Shown here: piece after piece, positions 1 to 8,223 of the stretch
Layout: the number at the start of each line of letters is the position of its first letter
Numbering within the stretch: position 1 is the stretch's first letter
Assembly: GCF_002161675.1 (NCBI RefSeq)
Contig: NZ_NFIH01000013.1
Span: 1 to 64,000 of the forward strand
Direction of reading: 5' to 3'
Length of the DNA stretch: 64,000 bases
DNA from: Pseudoflavonifractor sp. An44
GTDB lineage: Bacteria; Bacillota; Clostridia; Oscillospirales; Oscillospiraceae
The notes under the pieces: model-generated
The model's input: the letters and a program-made list of their open reading frames with translations, nothing else
Told to the model about the DNA's origin: nothing
Databases searched by the model: none
Position numbers and translations under genes: made by a program

Positions 1-106
<106 letters not shown>

Positions 107-301
107 GGTATCTAAACGGCTTTCACCGCTTAAATCAATTTTATTGAAGCTAATCTCTTAACTTCAAAGATATGAATTGATGAGACCCTTCATTTCACTG
201 TGTTTACCAGTTTCCATGAAGGACTCGTGTCCTTCTGGTGCTTTTCGTGTTTCTCATTGTTTAATTTACAAGGTACAAACCGCTCAAACAAGCGGAGCCT
301 T

Positions 302-330
302 ATTATATCAGGCTCGCTCTTGGTTGTCAA
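302..330 (-). promoter_or_regulatory. rRNA promoter P1 (proximal)
   Basis: Perfect consensus read on the minus strand: TTGACA (325-330), 17-bp spacer, TATAAT (302-307). Upstream (332-359) is a run of phased A/T tracts resembling an UP element. It is the closest to 16S of three similar promoters. Confidence 0.9.
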
Positions 331-399
331 GCACTTTTTCAAACTTTTTTCAAGTTTTTCTTTCGTGCTGTCATCCAACCGACTCGCTCGAACTTTTGT

Positions 400-428
400 A
401 TCATATCACGCCGTTTCGCTCTTGTCAA
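400..428 (-). promoter_or_regulatory. rRNA promoter P2
   Basis: TTGACA (423-428), 17-bp spacer, TATGAT (400-405), preceded by an A/T-rich UP-like stretch (429-455) of the same pattern as at P1. It is 98 bp upstream of P1. Confidence 0.85.
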
Positions 429-503
429 CACCTTTTTTGAACTTTTTCTCAACTTCCTGTTGGATTTCCGTTCCGGTGTTGCCCCTGCGTCAGGCGCTCA
501 GTT

Positions 504-532
504 AATATACCAAATCCATCCCCACTTGTCAA
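504..532 (-). promoter_or_regulatory. rRNA promoter P3 (distal)
   Basis: TTGACA (527-532), 17-bp spacer, TATATT (504-509), followed upstream by an A/T-tract UP-like block (533-574). It is 104 bp upstream of P2, so the three promoters look like diverged tandem duplications of one UP/-35/-10 unit. Apart from these the 107-596 stretch holds no gene. Confidence 0.8.
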
Positions 533-596
533 CACTTTTCTTCGCCTTTTTTCGAGTTTTTTCGAACTTTTTCCTCAGGCCCCAGATATGGTGGTT

Positions 597-1559
597 TTAC
601 TCCCCCTCTACCACTATTTCCTCCGCCCCCTTGGGTACCAGGGCACACAGAACCGCCAAGGCCAGATTCCCTATGGGCCATACAATAATAGGTAGCATCT
701 CCGTCCACCCCGTAAAGGCCACCGCGATCCCCAGGAGCACTCCCAGTACCGGGCCCTTCCCGTCTCTCCATACCCGGGCCAGCAGGCCCGCCCACACCAG
801 GTCACAGATGAGCCACAGGGCGGACAGCAGCCCCTCCAGGCGGGCGCTCTCCCCCATGACTCCTGTGGTGACAAAGAAGGGATGGGGCAGCTCCCCGGCG
901 GCATTGCCCAATACCCCCCGGGTGAGAGCCGCCAGAGCCACCCCCAGCAATCCCGCCAGCAGCAGCCACCGCCCCACCGGGCCGCCCTGCCGCTGACGGG
1001 GGGATACCTTATATAAATAGGGAAGCACCCATACCGCCATGGCCACGGTGCCCGCCGCCATGAGGGCGGAGGTCCAGCCGCTGCCCTGCCGGGTCCACAG
1101 GTAGGACACGGTGACCTGGGGGATGGCCAGCAGCCCTACTGCCACCAGGGCAGCCACCAGCACCATCCAGTAGATCTCCCCGCTCCGGAAGAAGGCGGCA
1201 CACTTGCCCCAGCTCATCCATAGGACGGGCAGGGCCAGCAACAGCAGCAGCCAGCCGGACACCCCTTGGCTGCCCCCCACCAGCTCCACCCGCCGGGCAC
1301 TCTGCACCAGCACATGGCCCAGCACCACCACCGACCAGAGGCAATAGATGCCCCGGAGGACCACGCCGTACCCGCCCCGGCACAGGGGCTTGTCCCCCTG
1401 GCGCAGCATCAGCCAGCGCAGCAGAGGCACCGCTGCCGCCGTGCCCACCAGTCCCCATGCCCAGTCCACCACACCGGCCTGGGACGCCGCCAGGGACAGC
1501 CCCGCCAGGGTCACCGCCGCCAGCACCTGGCGCAGGGACAGCTCTTTGCCTGTGTTCAC
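597..1559 (-). CDS. GerAB-family spore germination permease
   Basis: Likely integral-membrane subunit of a nutrient germinant receptor in the spore inner membrane. The 320-residue product is almost wholly hydrophobic with about ten predicted membrane segments. The stretch ARLEGLLSALWLICDL near residue 240 matches the conserved part of clostridial GerB proteins. It starts at a GTG about 10 nt after GGAGGAAT, and only 3 bp separate it from gerC. It is slightly shorter than the usual 350-370 residues. Gene order A-C-B differs from the A-B-C order of the Bacillus gerA operon. Family assignment is firm; the germinant cannot be inferred. Confidence 0.85.
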   Translation of the reverse strand: MNTGKELSLRQVLAAVTLAGLSLAASQAGVVDWAWGLVGTAAAVPLLRWLMLRQGDKPLCRGGYGVVLRGIYCLWSVVVLGHVLVQSARRVELVGGSQGVSGWLLLLLALPVLWMSWGKCAAFFRSGEIYWMVLVAALVAVGLLAIPQVTVSYLWTRQGSGWTSALMAAGTVAMAVWVLPYLYKVSPRQRQGGPVGRWLLLAGLLGVALAALTRGVLGNAAGELPHPFFVTTGVMGESARLEGLLSALWLICDLVWAGLLARVWRDGKGPVLGVLLGIAVAFTGWTEMLPIIVWPIGNLALAVLCALVPKGAEEIVVEGE

Positions 1560-1562
1560 GCC

Positions 1563-2123
1563 TCATTCCTCCCACTTACACCACCCGGTCTGTGCCAGGC
1601 GGCCACCGCTCTGCCCCACGCAGGGCAACTCCACTTGCCCCTGGGTGGTGAGGGTGGCCAGCGCCGCCGCCACCGTGGGGGCCTTGATTCCCTGATTGGT
1701 CAGGAGGGTCAGGTCCCCCTCCGGGTCGCTGCAACCCTCCAGCACCTCGCCCACCGGGTCCAGGGTCACCCACACCGTGGCGGTGGAGCCCAGCTCCTCG
1801 TCCCCCAGCACCTGGACCAGCACCTCATGGAGGTCCACGTCTGCCCCCACCACCAGATAGGACACCGAGGTGAGGGTGAGCTCCTGCTTGGCACACCAGG
1901 GGGCTTGTTCCAAGGCGGCGGCAAAGTCCACCCCCTCACAGATTCCCCCGATGGGGGTATCCTCCCCCTCGTCCAGGCCGCACACCGCCGTCAGCTCCAC
2001 CGGGCCGGACCCCGCCACCCCCAGCACCCGCACCAGGGCCAGTTGGTCCGGCTCCCGGGCGGTGGGGGCGCAGCCGCACAGCACCAGGGCCAGAGACAGG
2101 GCCAACATCCACATCCGTTTCAA
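1563..2123 (-). CDS. GerAC-family germination lipoprotein, short form
   Basis: Lipoprotein subunit of the Ger receptor. A TTG start at 2123 fits best: AGGAGG lies 8 nt upstream and the TTG overlaps the gerA stop codon (TTGA), implying translational coupling. The 186-residue product begins MKRMWMLALSLALVLCGC, a lipoprotein signal with Cys18 as probable lipidation site. Full GerC proteins are about 370 residues; this one keeps only the N-terminal half yet ends cleanly before gerB, so it may be a reduced but functional form. An ATG at 2114 is an alternative start with poorer spacing. Confidence 0.75.
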   Translation of the reverse strand: MKRMWMLALSLALVLCGCAPTAREPDQLALVRVLGVAGSGPVELTAVCGLDEGEDTPIGGICEGVDFAAALEQAPWCAKQELTLTSVSYLVVGADVDLHEVLVQVLGDEELGSTATVWVTLDPVGEVLEGCSDPEGDLTLLTNQGIKAPTVAAALATLTTQGQVELPCVGQSGGRLAQTGWCKWEE

Positions 2124-3631
2124 CCTTGATTCCTCCTGTTCTGGGGATTGAGGTACCGGGGCCGGGTCTTCACCCAGGGCAGAGGCTGGCGGAACACCAC
2201 GTGCCCCCGCTCCCCGCTGCCTCCGCAGGAGGCAAAGGGGGTGAGATAGGCCACCCCGAAGCTCTCCAGGGAGGCCAGGTGGTACACCAGGGCCATCCCC
2301 GCCAGCACCAGGCCCACCAGTCCCGCCACCCCGGCAGCCAAAGCGATGCCAAACCGCCACAGCCGCAGCGCCCCGGAGAAGTCCTGGCTGGGGGCGGTAT
2401 ACCCGGCTATGCCCGCAATGGCCACCATCACCAGCACCGCCGGGGACACCAGCTTGGCCTCCACCGCCGCACTTCCCACCACCAGGCCACCCAGGATGGA
2501 CACCGTCTGCCCGATGGCGGCGGGCAGACGCAGCCCCGCCTCCTGCACCACCTCAAAGGCGATGAGCATCACCAGCACCTCCGCCAGGGTGGAAAAGGGC
2601 ACGTCCGCCTTGGCGGAGATGATGGACAGCATCAGCTTCACCGGGATGAGCTCCGGGTGGTAGAGCACCGCCGCCACGTAGAGCCCCGGCAAAAACAGGG
2701 TCACCAGCATACACAGATAGCGCAGCACCGACAGGGCCGAGGCCACCATCCAGCTGGTGCTCCGGTCCTGGCCCGTGCGGTAGAAGCTGTCCAGGGTGGC
2801 GGGGAACAGCCAGCCCATGGGAATGCCGTCCACCAGCACCCCCACCCGCCCCTCGGCCAGCCCCGCACAGAAGCGGTCGGGCCGCTGGGTGTACAGGCTC
2901 ATGGGGAAGGGGGTGCGAGTCTCCTCCCCCACCATATACTGCTCCAGGTTCCCCGTCATGAGCATGGCGTCAATGTCGATGGCCGCCACCTGCTCCTCCA
3001 CCTGGCGGGCCAGCTGGGGGTCGGTGATACCTTTTATATAGAGAACGTCCACCGGGGTCACCGACTGCCGCCCCACAAAGGTCTCCCAGATGCGCAGCTC
3101 CGGGGCCCGGAGGCGGCGGCGCACCAGGGAGGTGTTGGTGCGGATGGACTCCACAAAGCAGTCCATGGACCCCTTCACGTCCGGCTCGTTGTCCGGGGGC
3201 GAGATGGACCGCTTCTCCTCGGTGGCGGTCATGAGGGTGAGCACCTTGTCTTTTCCCGGGAAAAACAGGGCCACCCAGCCGTTGACCAGGTCAAAGACCA
3301 CCTGGTCGGCGGTGGTGCGCTCCTCCACCGCCAGGGAGTACAGGCACCCCTTGGCCATGCGGTCGTAGGCCTCGTCCAGAGTGGCCACCTCCGCCAGGTC
3401 CTTGCACTGGGTCAGGGGGCGGAGCACGTAGTCACTGGCCCGCTCGTTGCGCACCTGTCCCACAATGTAGAGCATCTCCACCGCCCGCTGAGGGTCGTCC
3501 CCCAGGTAGAGGGTGCGCCGCCCGAAATCGGCACACCCCTCAAAGACCTGGGCGATGCCGTCGGCGGTGAGGGGCACCGTCACCCGGGGCTCCCTTCGGG
3601 GGTGGGGCGGCGGTATTTGTTGGTGTCCCAT
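2120..3631 (-). CDS. GerA-family spore germination protein
   Basis: A-subunit of the germinant receptor, 503 residues: soluble N-terminal domain (about 1-270) and a membrane domain (about 285-450). Diagnostic motifs are the stretch around LVTLFLPGLYVAAVLYHPELIP and EVVQEAGLRLP, both typical of GerA/SpoVAF proteins. The start at 3631 is 10 nt after a GGGGGA Shine-Dalgarno; an in-frame stop excludes longer starts, and the ATG at 3641 is in another frame. First gene of gerA-gerC-gerB. A sigma-G-like promoter sits 29 bp upstream, consistent with forespore expression. Confidence 0.92.
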   Translation of the reverse strand: MGHQQIPPPHPRREPRVTVPLTADGIAQVFEGCADFGRRTLYLGDDPQRAVEMLYIVGQVRNERASDYVLRPLTQCKDLAEVATLDEAYDRMAKGCLYSLAVEERTTADQVVFDLVNGWVALFFPGKDKVLTLMTATEEKRSISPPDNEPDVKGSMDCFVESIRTNTSLVRRRLRAPELRIWETFVGRQSVTPVDVLYIKGITDPQLARQVEEQVAAIDIDAMLMTGNLEQYMVGEETRTPFPMSLYTQRPDRFCAGLAEGRVGVLVDGIPMGWLFPATLDSFYRTGQDRSTSWMVASALSVLRYLCMLVTLFLPGLYVAAVLYHPELIPVKLMLSIISAKADVPFSTLAEVLVMLIAFEVVQEAGLRLPAAIGQTVSILGGLVVGSAAVEAKLVSPAVLVMVAIAGIAGYTAPSQDFSGALRLWRFGIALAAGVAGLVGLVLAGMALVYHLASLESFGVAYLTPFASCGGSGERGHVVFRQPLPWVKTRPRYLNPQNRRNQG

Positions 3632-3659
3632 GGGATTGCATTCCCCCTTTCATAAATTC

Positions 3660-3689
3660 CAGTATGCCGCCCTCCCCTCCCTTTTATAC
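3660..3689 (-). promoter_or_regulatory. Sigma-G-like forespore promoter of the ger operon
   Basis: Minus strand reads GTATA (3685-3689), 18-bp spacer, CATACTG (3660-3666). The known sigma-G consensus is GHATR-N18-CATWMTA; the match is complete at -35 and 6/7 at -10 with the exact spacer. Position just upstream of gerA supports it. Confidence 0.7.
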
Positions 3690-3762
3690 ACTTCCTCCAA
3701 TTCCCTCTTTACCATACCATTTTACTAGGAAAACACTGGACGAGCACCCAGGGGTGTGGTAG

Positions 3763-3796
3763 AATATCCACAGAGTCCACGCTGTGTGTGGAAATT
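3763..3796. promoter_or_regulatory. Inverted repeat with DnaA-box-like arms upstream of lspA
   Basis: AATATCCACA (3763-3772) and TGTGGAAATT (3787-3796) form a near-perfect inverted repeat with a 14-bp spacer. Each arm is 8/9 to the DnaA-box consensus TTWTNCACA. A TAGAAT -10-like hexamer (3760-3765) overlaps the left arm. The same architecture with the same spacer recurs before noc at 59804-59837. The factor is inferred only. Confidence 0.4.
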
Positions 3797-3814
3797 TAGA
3801 ACAAAGGTGATACC

Positions 3815-4315
3815 ATGATTTACACAATCATCGCCCTGGTGCTGCTGGTGGCAGACCAAGTGGTGAAATACCTGGTGCGCACGGGCATCGACCTGGGCCA
3901 GTCCATCCCCTTCATCCCCCACCTGCTGGACCTGACCTTCGTACGCAACACCGGAGCCGCCTTCTCCATGTTGAAGGAACACACCTGGGTTCTCATTCTC
4001 ATCTCCGCCGTGGTGGTGGTCGTCGTGGCAGTGCTCACCGCCCGGAAGGTGTTCCAGGGCTGGCTGGGCCTCACCGCCGCCATGCTGGTGATGTGCGGCG
4101 GCATCGGCAACCTCATCGACCGAGTGGTGCTGGGCTACGTCACCGACATGTTCCAGACCACCTTTATGAACTTCGCCGTGTTCAACCTGGCCGACTGCTA
4201 CATCACCGTGGGCGTGGTGCTCCTGTTCATCTATGTGCTCTTTTTCTACCCGGAATCTGACACCAAGGAGGTGGACCCCCATGCTGGCTGCGACCTTCCC
4301 GGTGACGGTCACTGA
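3815..4315 (+). CDS. lspA: Lipoprotein signal peptidase (signal peptidase II)
   Basis: Membrane aspartyl protease that removes signal peptides from diacylglyceryl-prolipoproteins. The 166-residue, four-helix protein has the LspA motifs FVRNTGAAFS (42-51), GGIGNLIDR (95-103), VTDMF with catalytic Asp111, and FNLAD with catalytic Asp127. Start ATG at 3815 follows an AAAGGTGA site. It overlaps the next gene, a pseudouridine synthase, by 35 bp, a common lspA-rluD arrangement in Firmicutes implying coupled expression. Confidence 0.95.
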   Translation: MIYTIIALVLLVADQVVKYLVRTGIDLGQSIPFIPHLLDLTFVRNTGAAFSMLKEHTWVLILISAVVVVVVAVLTARKVFQGWLGLTAAMLVMCGGIGNLIDRVVLGYVTDMFQTTFMNFAVFNLADCYITVGVVLLFIYVLFFYPESDTKEVDPHAGCDLPGDGH

Positions 4316-5198
4316 GCCGGGCCGGGCCGATGCGGTGCTGTCCGCCGCCGTGGACGGGCTCACCCGCTCGGCGGCCCAGAAGTGGATGGAGGAGGGCCGG
4401 GTCACCTTAAACGGCAAGCCCGTGAAAAAGAACGCCCCCCTCAAGCCGGGGGACACCCTGCTGGTGTCCCCGCCCCAGCCCCAGGACATTGACCTCATCC
4501 CCCAGGATATCCCCCTGGACATCGTCTACGAGGACGACGACGTGGTGGTGGTCAACAAGCCCGTGGGGATGGTGGTACACCCCGCTCCGGGCCATCCTGA
4601 CGGCACACTCGTCAACGCTCTGTTATATCACTGCAGAGAATCACTCTCTGGAATCAACGGAGAGCGCCGTCCGGGCATTGTCCACCGCATTGACCGGGAC
4701 ACCTCGGGGCTGCTCATCGTGGCCAAGAACGACAAGGCCCATCTGGCTTTGGCCGCTCAACTGCAAGACCACTCCCTGTTCCGCCTCTACCACGCCGTAG
4801 TGGTGGGGGGCTTTAAGGAGGAGTCGGGGACGGTGGACGCCCCCCTGGCCCGGCACCCGGTGGACCGGAAACGCATGGCGGTATGCCGCACCGGAGAGGG
4901 CCGGGAGGCCATCACCCACTGGCAGGTGGTGGACAGCCAAGGCGGCTACTCTCACATCACCTGTCGGCTGGAGACCGGGCGCACCCACCAGATTCGAGTC
5001 CACATGGCCTCCATCGGTCACCCCCTGGTGGGGGACCAGGTGTACGGCTCCAAGAAGCCGTTCCCCGGCCTTGTGGGCCAGTGCCTCCACGCCGCCTGCC
5101 TCACCTTCACCCACCCCACCACCGGGGAGCGCATGACGGTGGAGGCCCCGCTGCCCGACTGGTTTACCAAGACCCTCCAGCGGCTACACTTAACTTGA
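4281..5198 (+). CDS. RluA/RluD-family 23S rRNA pseudouridine synthase
   Basis: Converts uridines to pseudouridine in large-subunit rRNA. The 305-residue protein has an N-terminal S4 RNA-binding domain (about 12-75) and a catalytic domain with HRIDRDTSGLL (about 135-145), whose Asp is the nucleophile, and RTHQIRVHM further on. The start at 4281 is chosen because AAGGAGG lies 9 nt upstream; a longer frame from 4233 would run deeper into lspA without a ribosome site. Exact target uridines cannot be read from the sequence. Confidence 0.92.
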   Translation: MLAATFPVTVTEPGRADAVLSAAVDGLTRSAAQKWMEEGRVTLNGKPVKKNAPLKPGDTLLVSPPQPQDIDLIPQDIPLDIVYEDDDVVVVNKPVGMVVHPAPGHPDGTLVNALLYHCRESLSGINGERRPGIVHRIDRDTSGLLIVAKNDKAHLALAAQLQDHSLFRLYHAVVVGGFKEESGTVDAPLARHPVDRKRMAVCRTGEGREAITHWQVVDSQGGYSHITCRLETGRTHQIRVHMASIGHPLVGDQVYGSKKPFPGLVGQCLHAACLTFTHPTTGERMTVEAPLPDWFTKTLQRLHLT

Positions 5199-5235
5199 CC
5201 ATTTCCCCATCCACACCCAGAAAGGAATGATATCT

Positions 5236-6177
5236 ATGAATCATCGCAAGGTTGCCATCATCGGCTGCGGCTTCGTGGGCGCCTCCATCGCCTTCAGCCT
5301 CATTCAGAAGGGGCTGTTCTCTGAGATGGTGCTCATTGACGCCAACCACGAGAAGGCGGAAGGCGAGGCCATGGACCTCAGCCACGGCCTGCCCTACCTC
5401 TCCCCCATGGAGATTTACGCCGGAACCTATGAGGACGTGTCCGACTGCGCCCTGGTCATCATCACCGCCGGGGCCAACCAGAAGCCCGGGGAGACCCGCC
5501 TGGACCTCATCGACAAGAACGTGGGCATCCTCAAGTCCATCATCCCCCAGATCACCGCCCGCCCCTTTGAGGGCATGCTGATGATCGTGTCCAACCCCGT
5601 GGACGTGCTCACCTACGCCGCCATGAAGATTTCCGGCTATCCCGCTCACCGGGTGTTCGGCTCCGGCACCGTGCTGGACACCGCCCGGCTGAAGTTCCTG
5701 CTGGGCCAGCACCTGGACGTGGACAGCCGCAACGTCCACGCCTTCATCATCGGCGAGCACGGGGACAGCGAGCTGGCGGTGTGGAGCGGCGCCAACGTCT
5801 CCGGCGTCCCCTTGGAGCGGTTCTGCCAGTTCCGGGGCCACAACGACCACGCCGGAGCCACCCAGCGCATCTATGAGGGGGTGCGGGACAGCGCCTACGA
5901 GATCATCCAGCGTAAGGGCGCCACCTACTACGGCATTGCCATGGCGGTGGCCCGCATCGCTGAGTGCATCGTCAAGGACCAGCGGTCGGTGCTCCCCGTG
6001 TCCGTGTGCCTGGGCGGGCAGTACGGCCTCAACGGCCTGTGCCTGTCTATCCCCTCCATTGTGGGTCGCCGGGGTGTGGAGCAGATTTTGGAGATCCCCT
6101 TGAGCGAGGAGGAGTCCAACGCCCTGCACGCCTCTGCCAAGCAGCTGCAGGAGGTCATTGAGCACCTCAATCTGTAA
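5236..6177 (+). CDS. ldh: L-lactate dehydrogenase
   Basis: NAD-dependent reduction of pyruvate to L-lactate. 313 residues with the Rossmann motif GCGFVG (10-15), the DxxR loop GETRLDL, and the active-site histidine motif GEHGDSE (about 173-179). Substrate specificity for lactate over malate is supported by the Gln in GANQKPGETR. Start at 5236 is preferred (AGGA 11 nt upstream) over the in-frame ATG at 5227, which lies too close to the ribosome site. A strong terminator follows directly, so it probably ends the lspA-rluD-ldh unit. Confidence 0.93.
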   Translation: MNHRKVAIIGCGFVGASIAFSLIQKGLFSEMVLIDANHEKAEGEAMDLSHGLPYLSPMEIYAGTYEDVSDCALVIITAGANQKPGETRLDLIDKNVGILKSIIPQITARPFEGMLMIVSNPVDVLTYAAMKISGYPAHRVFGSGTVLDTARLKFLLGQHLDVDSRNVHAFIIGEHGDSELAVWSGANVSGVPLERFCQFRGHNDHAGATQRIYEGVRDSAYEIIQRKGATYYGIAMAVARIAECIVKDQRSVLPVSVCLGGQYGLNGLCLSIPSIVGRRGVEQILEIPLSEEESNALHASAKQLQEVIEHLNL

Positions 6178-6191
6178 TATTTCCAAATGAG

Positions 6192-6235
6192 AACCGGGAA
6201 TGCAGGTGAACACTTGCATTCCCGGTTTCTTTTTT
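6192..6235 (+). terminator. Rho-independent terminator after ldh
   Basis: 17-bp stem (AACCGGGAATGCAGGTG against its complement, one G-U) with a 2-nt loop, followed by TTCTTTTTT. Confidence 0.92.
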
Positions 6236-6244
6236 GGTAGCCTC

Positions 6245-6816
6245 TGTTTCTCCGATTTCTCGGGTATACACCTACGCCCCCGGTGGGGACGCTCCGCTGG
6301 GGTGACTTTCTGCCGCCAGAAAGTCACCAAAGACCGCCAAAGGCGGGGCCTTCCCCCGCCTTGTGGAATCCACCCCGCCGGTACTGGGTGTCCCTGCGTC
6401 CTCCTTTTTGCGGCCCTTGGCCTGGTGAGGTCACATGGATGGCACGGCAATTCTATTGTCAGTCTCAGCTTCTATGGCAAATAAACTTCTACCTCCAGGG
6501 CCTTACCCTGGTGAGCCGCTGTTCCCAGCTAACGAACATCTGGCTCCCGGCGGCGGGAACGCCGCTTCTCCAAGGTAGGCCCGGACGTGGAAACCACCCA
6601 GCCATAGGGCCAGCTGCCCCGTGTGGCCTGGTGTGGTGGCAGAACTAGGCGTCACAGCAAGGGTGACGGGCCGAATTTAGACTTGACGCAGGCCCAGCCT
6701 CGTACCCAAAGGGAGGTCCTTAGGGGGGAACGCCCTAAGCGGGTTTTGGTTTCTTTTGCCCGCTCAAAAGAAACCCCCAGCGGGTAGCGTCCCCACCAGG
6801 CTGGCAAGCCGGAACC
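6245..6816 (+). repeat. R1 mosaic intergenic repeat, copy A
   Basis: About 570 bp shared with 13955-14536, 20024-20716, 33524-33793, 37951-38521, 46625-47205 and 60748-61335. Blocks in order: GGGGACGCTCCGCTGG end, hairpin GACTTTC/GAAAGTC, the GGCGGGGCC..GGCCCCGCC-like palindrome, AGGGCCTTACCCT, GGCGGCGGGAACGCCGC, GGGCCAGCTGCCC, GTGACGGGCCGAA, the CTTAGGGGGG..CCCTAAG block, hairpin GGTTTCTTTTG/CAAAAGAAACC and the CCAGGCTGGCAAGCC end. Frames inside it are open in several directions but show no ribosome sites and change with hairpin swapping, so no gene is called here. Confidence 0.85.
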
Positions 6817-6874
6817 ATGGGCGGTTAGACCGACACCCCCTCCCTTTGCATAAGGGGGTCTTTTTGTTTCCCCC

Positions 6875-6903
6875 TTGACATTGTATCCCCCCTGTGATAC
6901 TCT
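6875..6903 (+). promoter_or_regulatory. Promoter of the YtrA-type regulator operon
   Basis: TTGACA (6875-6880), 17-bp spacer, TACTCT (6898-6903), directly abutting the palindromic operator. The -35 TTG is not a start codon although the frame is open from it. Confidence 0.6.
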
Positions 6904-6930
6904 AACTGTACTAGGACAGCTAGTACAGTT
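6904..6930. promoter_or_regulatory. Palindromic operator of the GntR/YtrA regulator
   Basis: Perfect inverted repeat AACTGTACTA-N7-TAGTACAGTT immediately downstream of the -10 and 28 bp before the regulator start. GntR-type YtrA repressors bind such palindromes in their own promoters, so autorepression is inferred. Confidence 0.75.
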
Positions 6931-6958
6931 CATACAGCTGAGAAAGGCGGTGAAGGCG

Positions 6959-7324
6959 GTGTTACATCTCAACTACCGAGACGGGCGGCCCATCTACGAA
7001 CAGGTGAAGGAGGGGCTGCGGCAACTGGTGATCTCCGGGGCCATTCGCCCGGGGGATAAGCTGCCCTCGGTGCGGTCCATGGCGGCCCAGCTGGCCATTA
7101 ACCCCAACACCATTCAAAAAGCCTACGAGGCGTTGGAGCAGGAGGGGTACGTGTACTCCATCCCCGGCAAAGGCAGCTTTGCCGCCGACCGCTCCGAGGT
7201 GGAGGACAAACGGCGGGAGGAATTGCTCGCCCAGCTATCCAAGGTGGTCCAGGAGCTGCGGTTTCTGGGGGTCACCGATGAGGAGATTTCCGCGGCGTGC
7301 GGACGGAAGGAGGAAGCCCCATGA
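6959..7324 (+). CDS. GntR family transcriptional regulator, YtrA subfamily
   Basis: 121-residue repressor of the adjacent ABC transporter. It starts with the YtrA hallmark (M)LHLNYRDGRPIYEQV, followed by a winged helix-turn-helix (about 25-70, including SVRSMAAQLAINPNTIQKAY) and a short C-terminal dimerisation tail instead of a ligand domain. GTG at 6959 is chosen so that the protein begins at the conserved motif; GTG at 6950 is an alternative. Its stop overlaps the ATPase start (ATGA). YtrA systems usually respond to cell-wall antibiotics or envelope stress; the signal here is unknown. Confidence 0.88.
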   Translation: MLHLNYRDGRPIYEQVKEGLRQLVISGAIRPGDKLPSVRSMAAQLAINPNTIQKAYEALEQEGYVYSIPGKGSFAADRSEVEDKRREELLAQLSKVVQELRFLGVTDEEISAACGRKEEAP

Positions 7325-8223
7325 TTGAGGCAAAAGCAGTGAGTAAATCCTTTGACGGATTTCTAGCTTTGAACGATTTGGACATGACGGTGCCCAAAGG
7401 CTCCATCTACGGCCTGGTGGGCCCCAACGGGGCGGGCAAATCCACCATTCTCCGCCACCTGTGCGGGGTGTACCGCCCGGACGGCGGTGTCATCACCATT
7501 GAGGGCCAACCCGTATACGAAAATCCCACCATCAAGGAGCGCATGGTGGTGATTCCCGACGATGTGTACTACTACGGCTCGGCTTCGGTGCGGGAGATGA
7601 TGAAGTTCTACCGGGGCATGTACCCCACCTTTTCCATGGAGCGATTTGAAAAGCTGGCGGAGGCCTTCCCCGAGGTGGACCCCAAGCGGCCCATCCGCCG
7701 CATGTCTAAAGGTATGCAGAAGCAGGCAGCCTTCTGGCTGGCCATGAGCTGCTGCCCGGACTACCTGCTGCTGGATGAGCCGGTGGACGGCCTGGACCCG
7801 GTGATGCGCCGTCAGGTGTGGTCCCTGCTGATGGGAGACGTGGCGGAACGGGGCACCACGGTGCTGGTGTCCTCCCACAACCTGCGGGAGCTGGAGGACG
7901 TGTGCGACCACGTGGGTATTTTGAGCCATGGCCAGGTGGTCATTGAGCGGTCCCTGTCCCAGCTCCAGGGCACCACGGTGAAATTGCAGGTGGCCTTCCC
8001 CGACGGGGTGCAGCCCGGGCTGCCCCAGGGGATGGAGGTGCTCCACCAGTCCCAGTTGGGCCGGGTATACACCTACATTGTCCGGGGCCGTGCGGACGAG
8101 GTACAGCAGCAGGTGGAGGCCATCCACCCCCTGTTTGTGGAGGCGCTGCCTTTGAGTTTGGAAGAGATCTTTATCTATGAGATGGGAGGGAACGACTATG
8201 CGGTGCGGGACATCGTTTTATAA
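7321..8223 (+). CDS. ABC transporter ATP-binding protein (YtrB-like)
   Basis: 300-residue ATPase. Walker A GPNGAGKS (34-41), a degenerate signature RMSKGMQKQ (about 126-134) typical of ABC-2/antibiotic-type exporters, and Walker B YLLLDEPVDGLD (about 148-159). The ATG at 7321 overlaps the regulator stop and is preceded by GGAAGGAGG. It is co-transcribed with the regulator upstream and the permease that overlaps its last 26 bp. Probably part of an efflux or membrane-protection transporter; substrate unknown. Confidence 0.9.
   Translation: MIEAKAVSKSFDGFLALNDLDMTVPKGSIYGLVGPNGAGKSTILRHLCGVYRPDGGVITIEGQPVYENPTIKERMVVIPDDVYYYGSASVREMMKFYRGMYPTFSMERFEKLAEAFPEVDPKRPIRRMSKGMQKQAAFWLAMSCCPDYLLLDEPVDGLDPVMRRQVWSLLMGDVAERGTTVLVSSHNLRELEDVCDHVGILSHGQVVIERSLSQLQGTTVKLQVAFPDGVQPGLPQGMEVLHQSQLGRVYTYIVRGRADEVQQQVEAIHPLFVEALPLSLEEIFIYEMGGNDYAVRDIVL

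Noticed and set aside
6875-6958. Extended N-terminus of the YtrA-type regulator starting at 6875
   Set aside because: That TTG is the -35 hexamer, and the frame would cross the -10 and the palindromic operator; YtrA proteins start at the LHLNYRDG motif.
6652-6972. Open frames with a recurring SFERAKETK-type peptide inside R1 copies (also near 13876, 33366 and 47070)
   Set aside because: They recur only because R1 recurs, lack ribosome sites, are truncated at different places and disappear when the hairpin cassette is exchanged.
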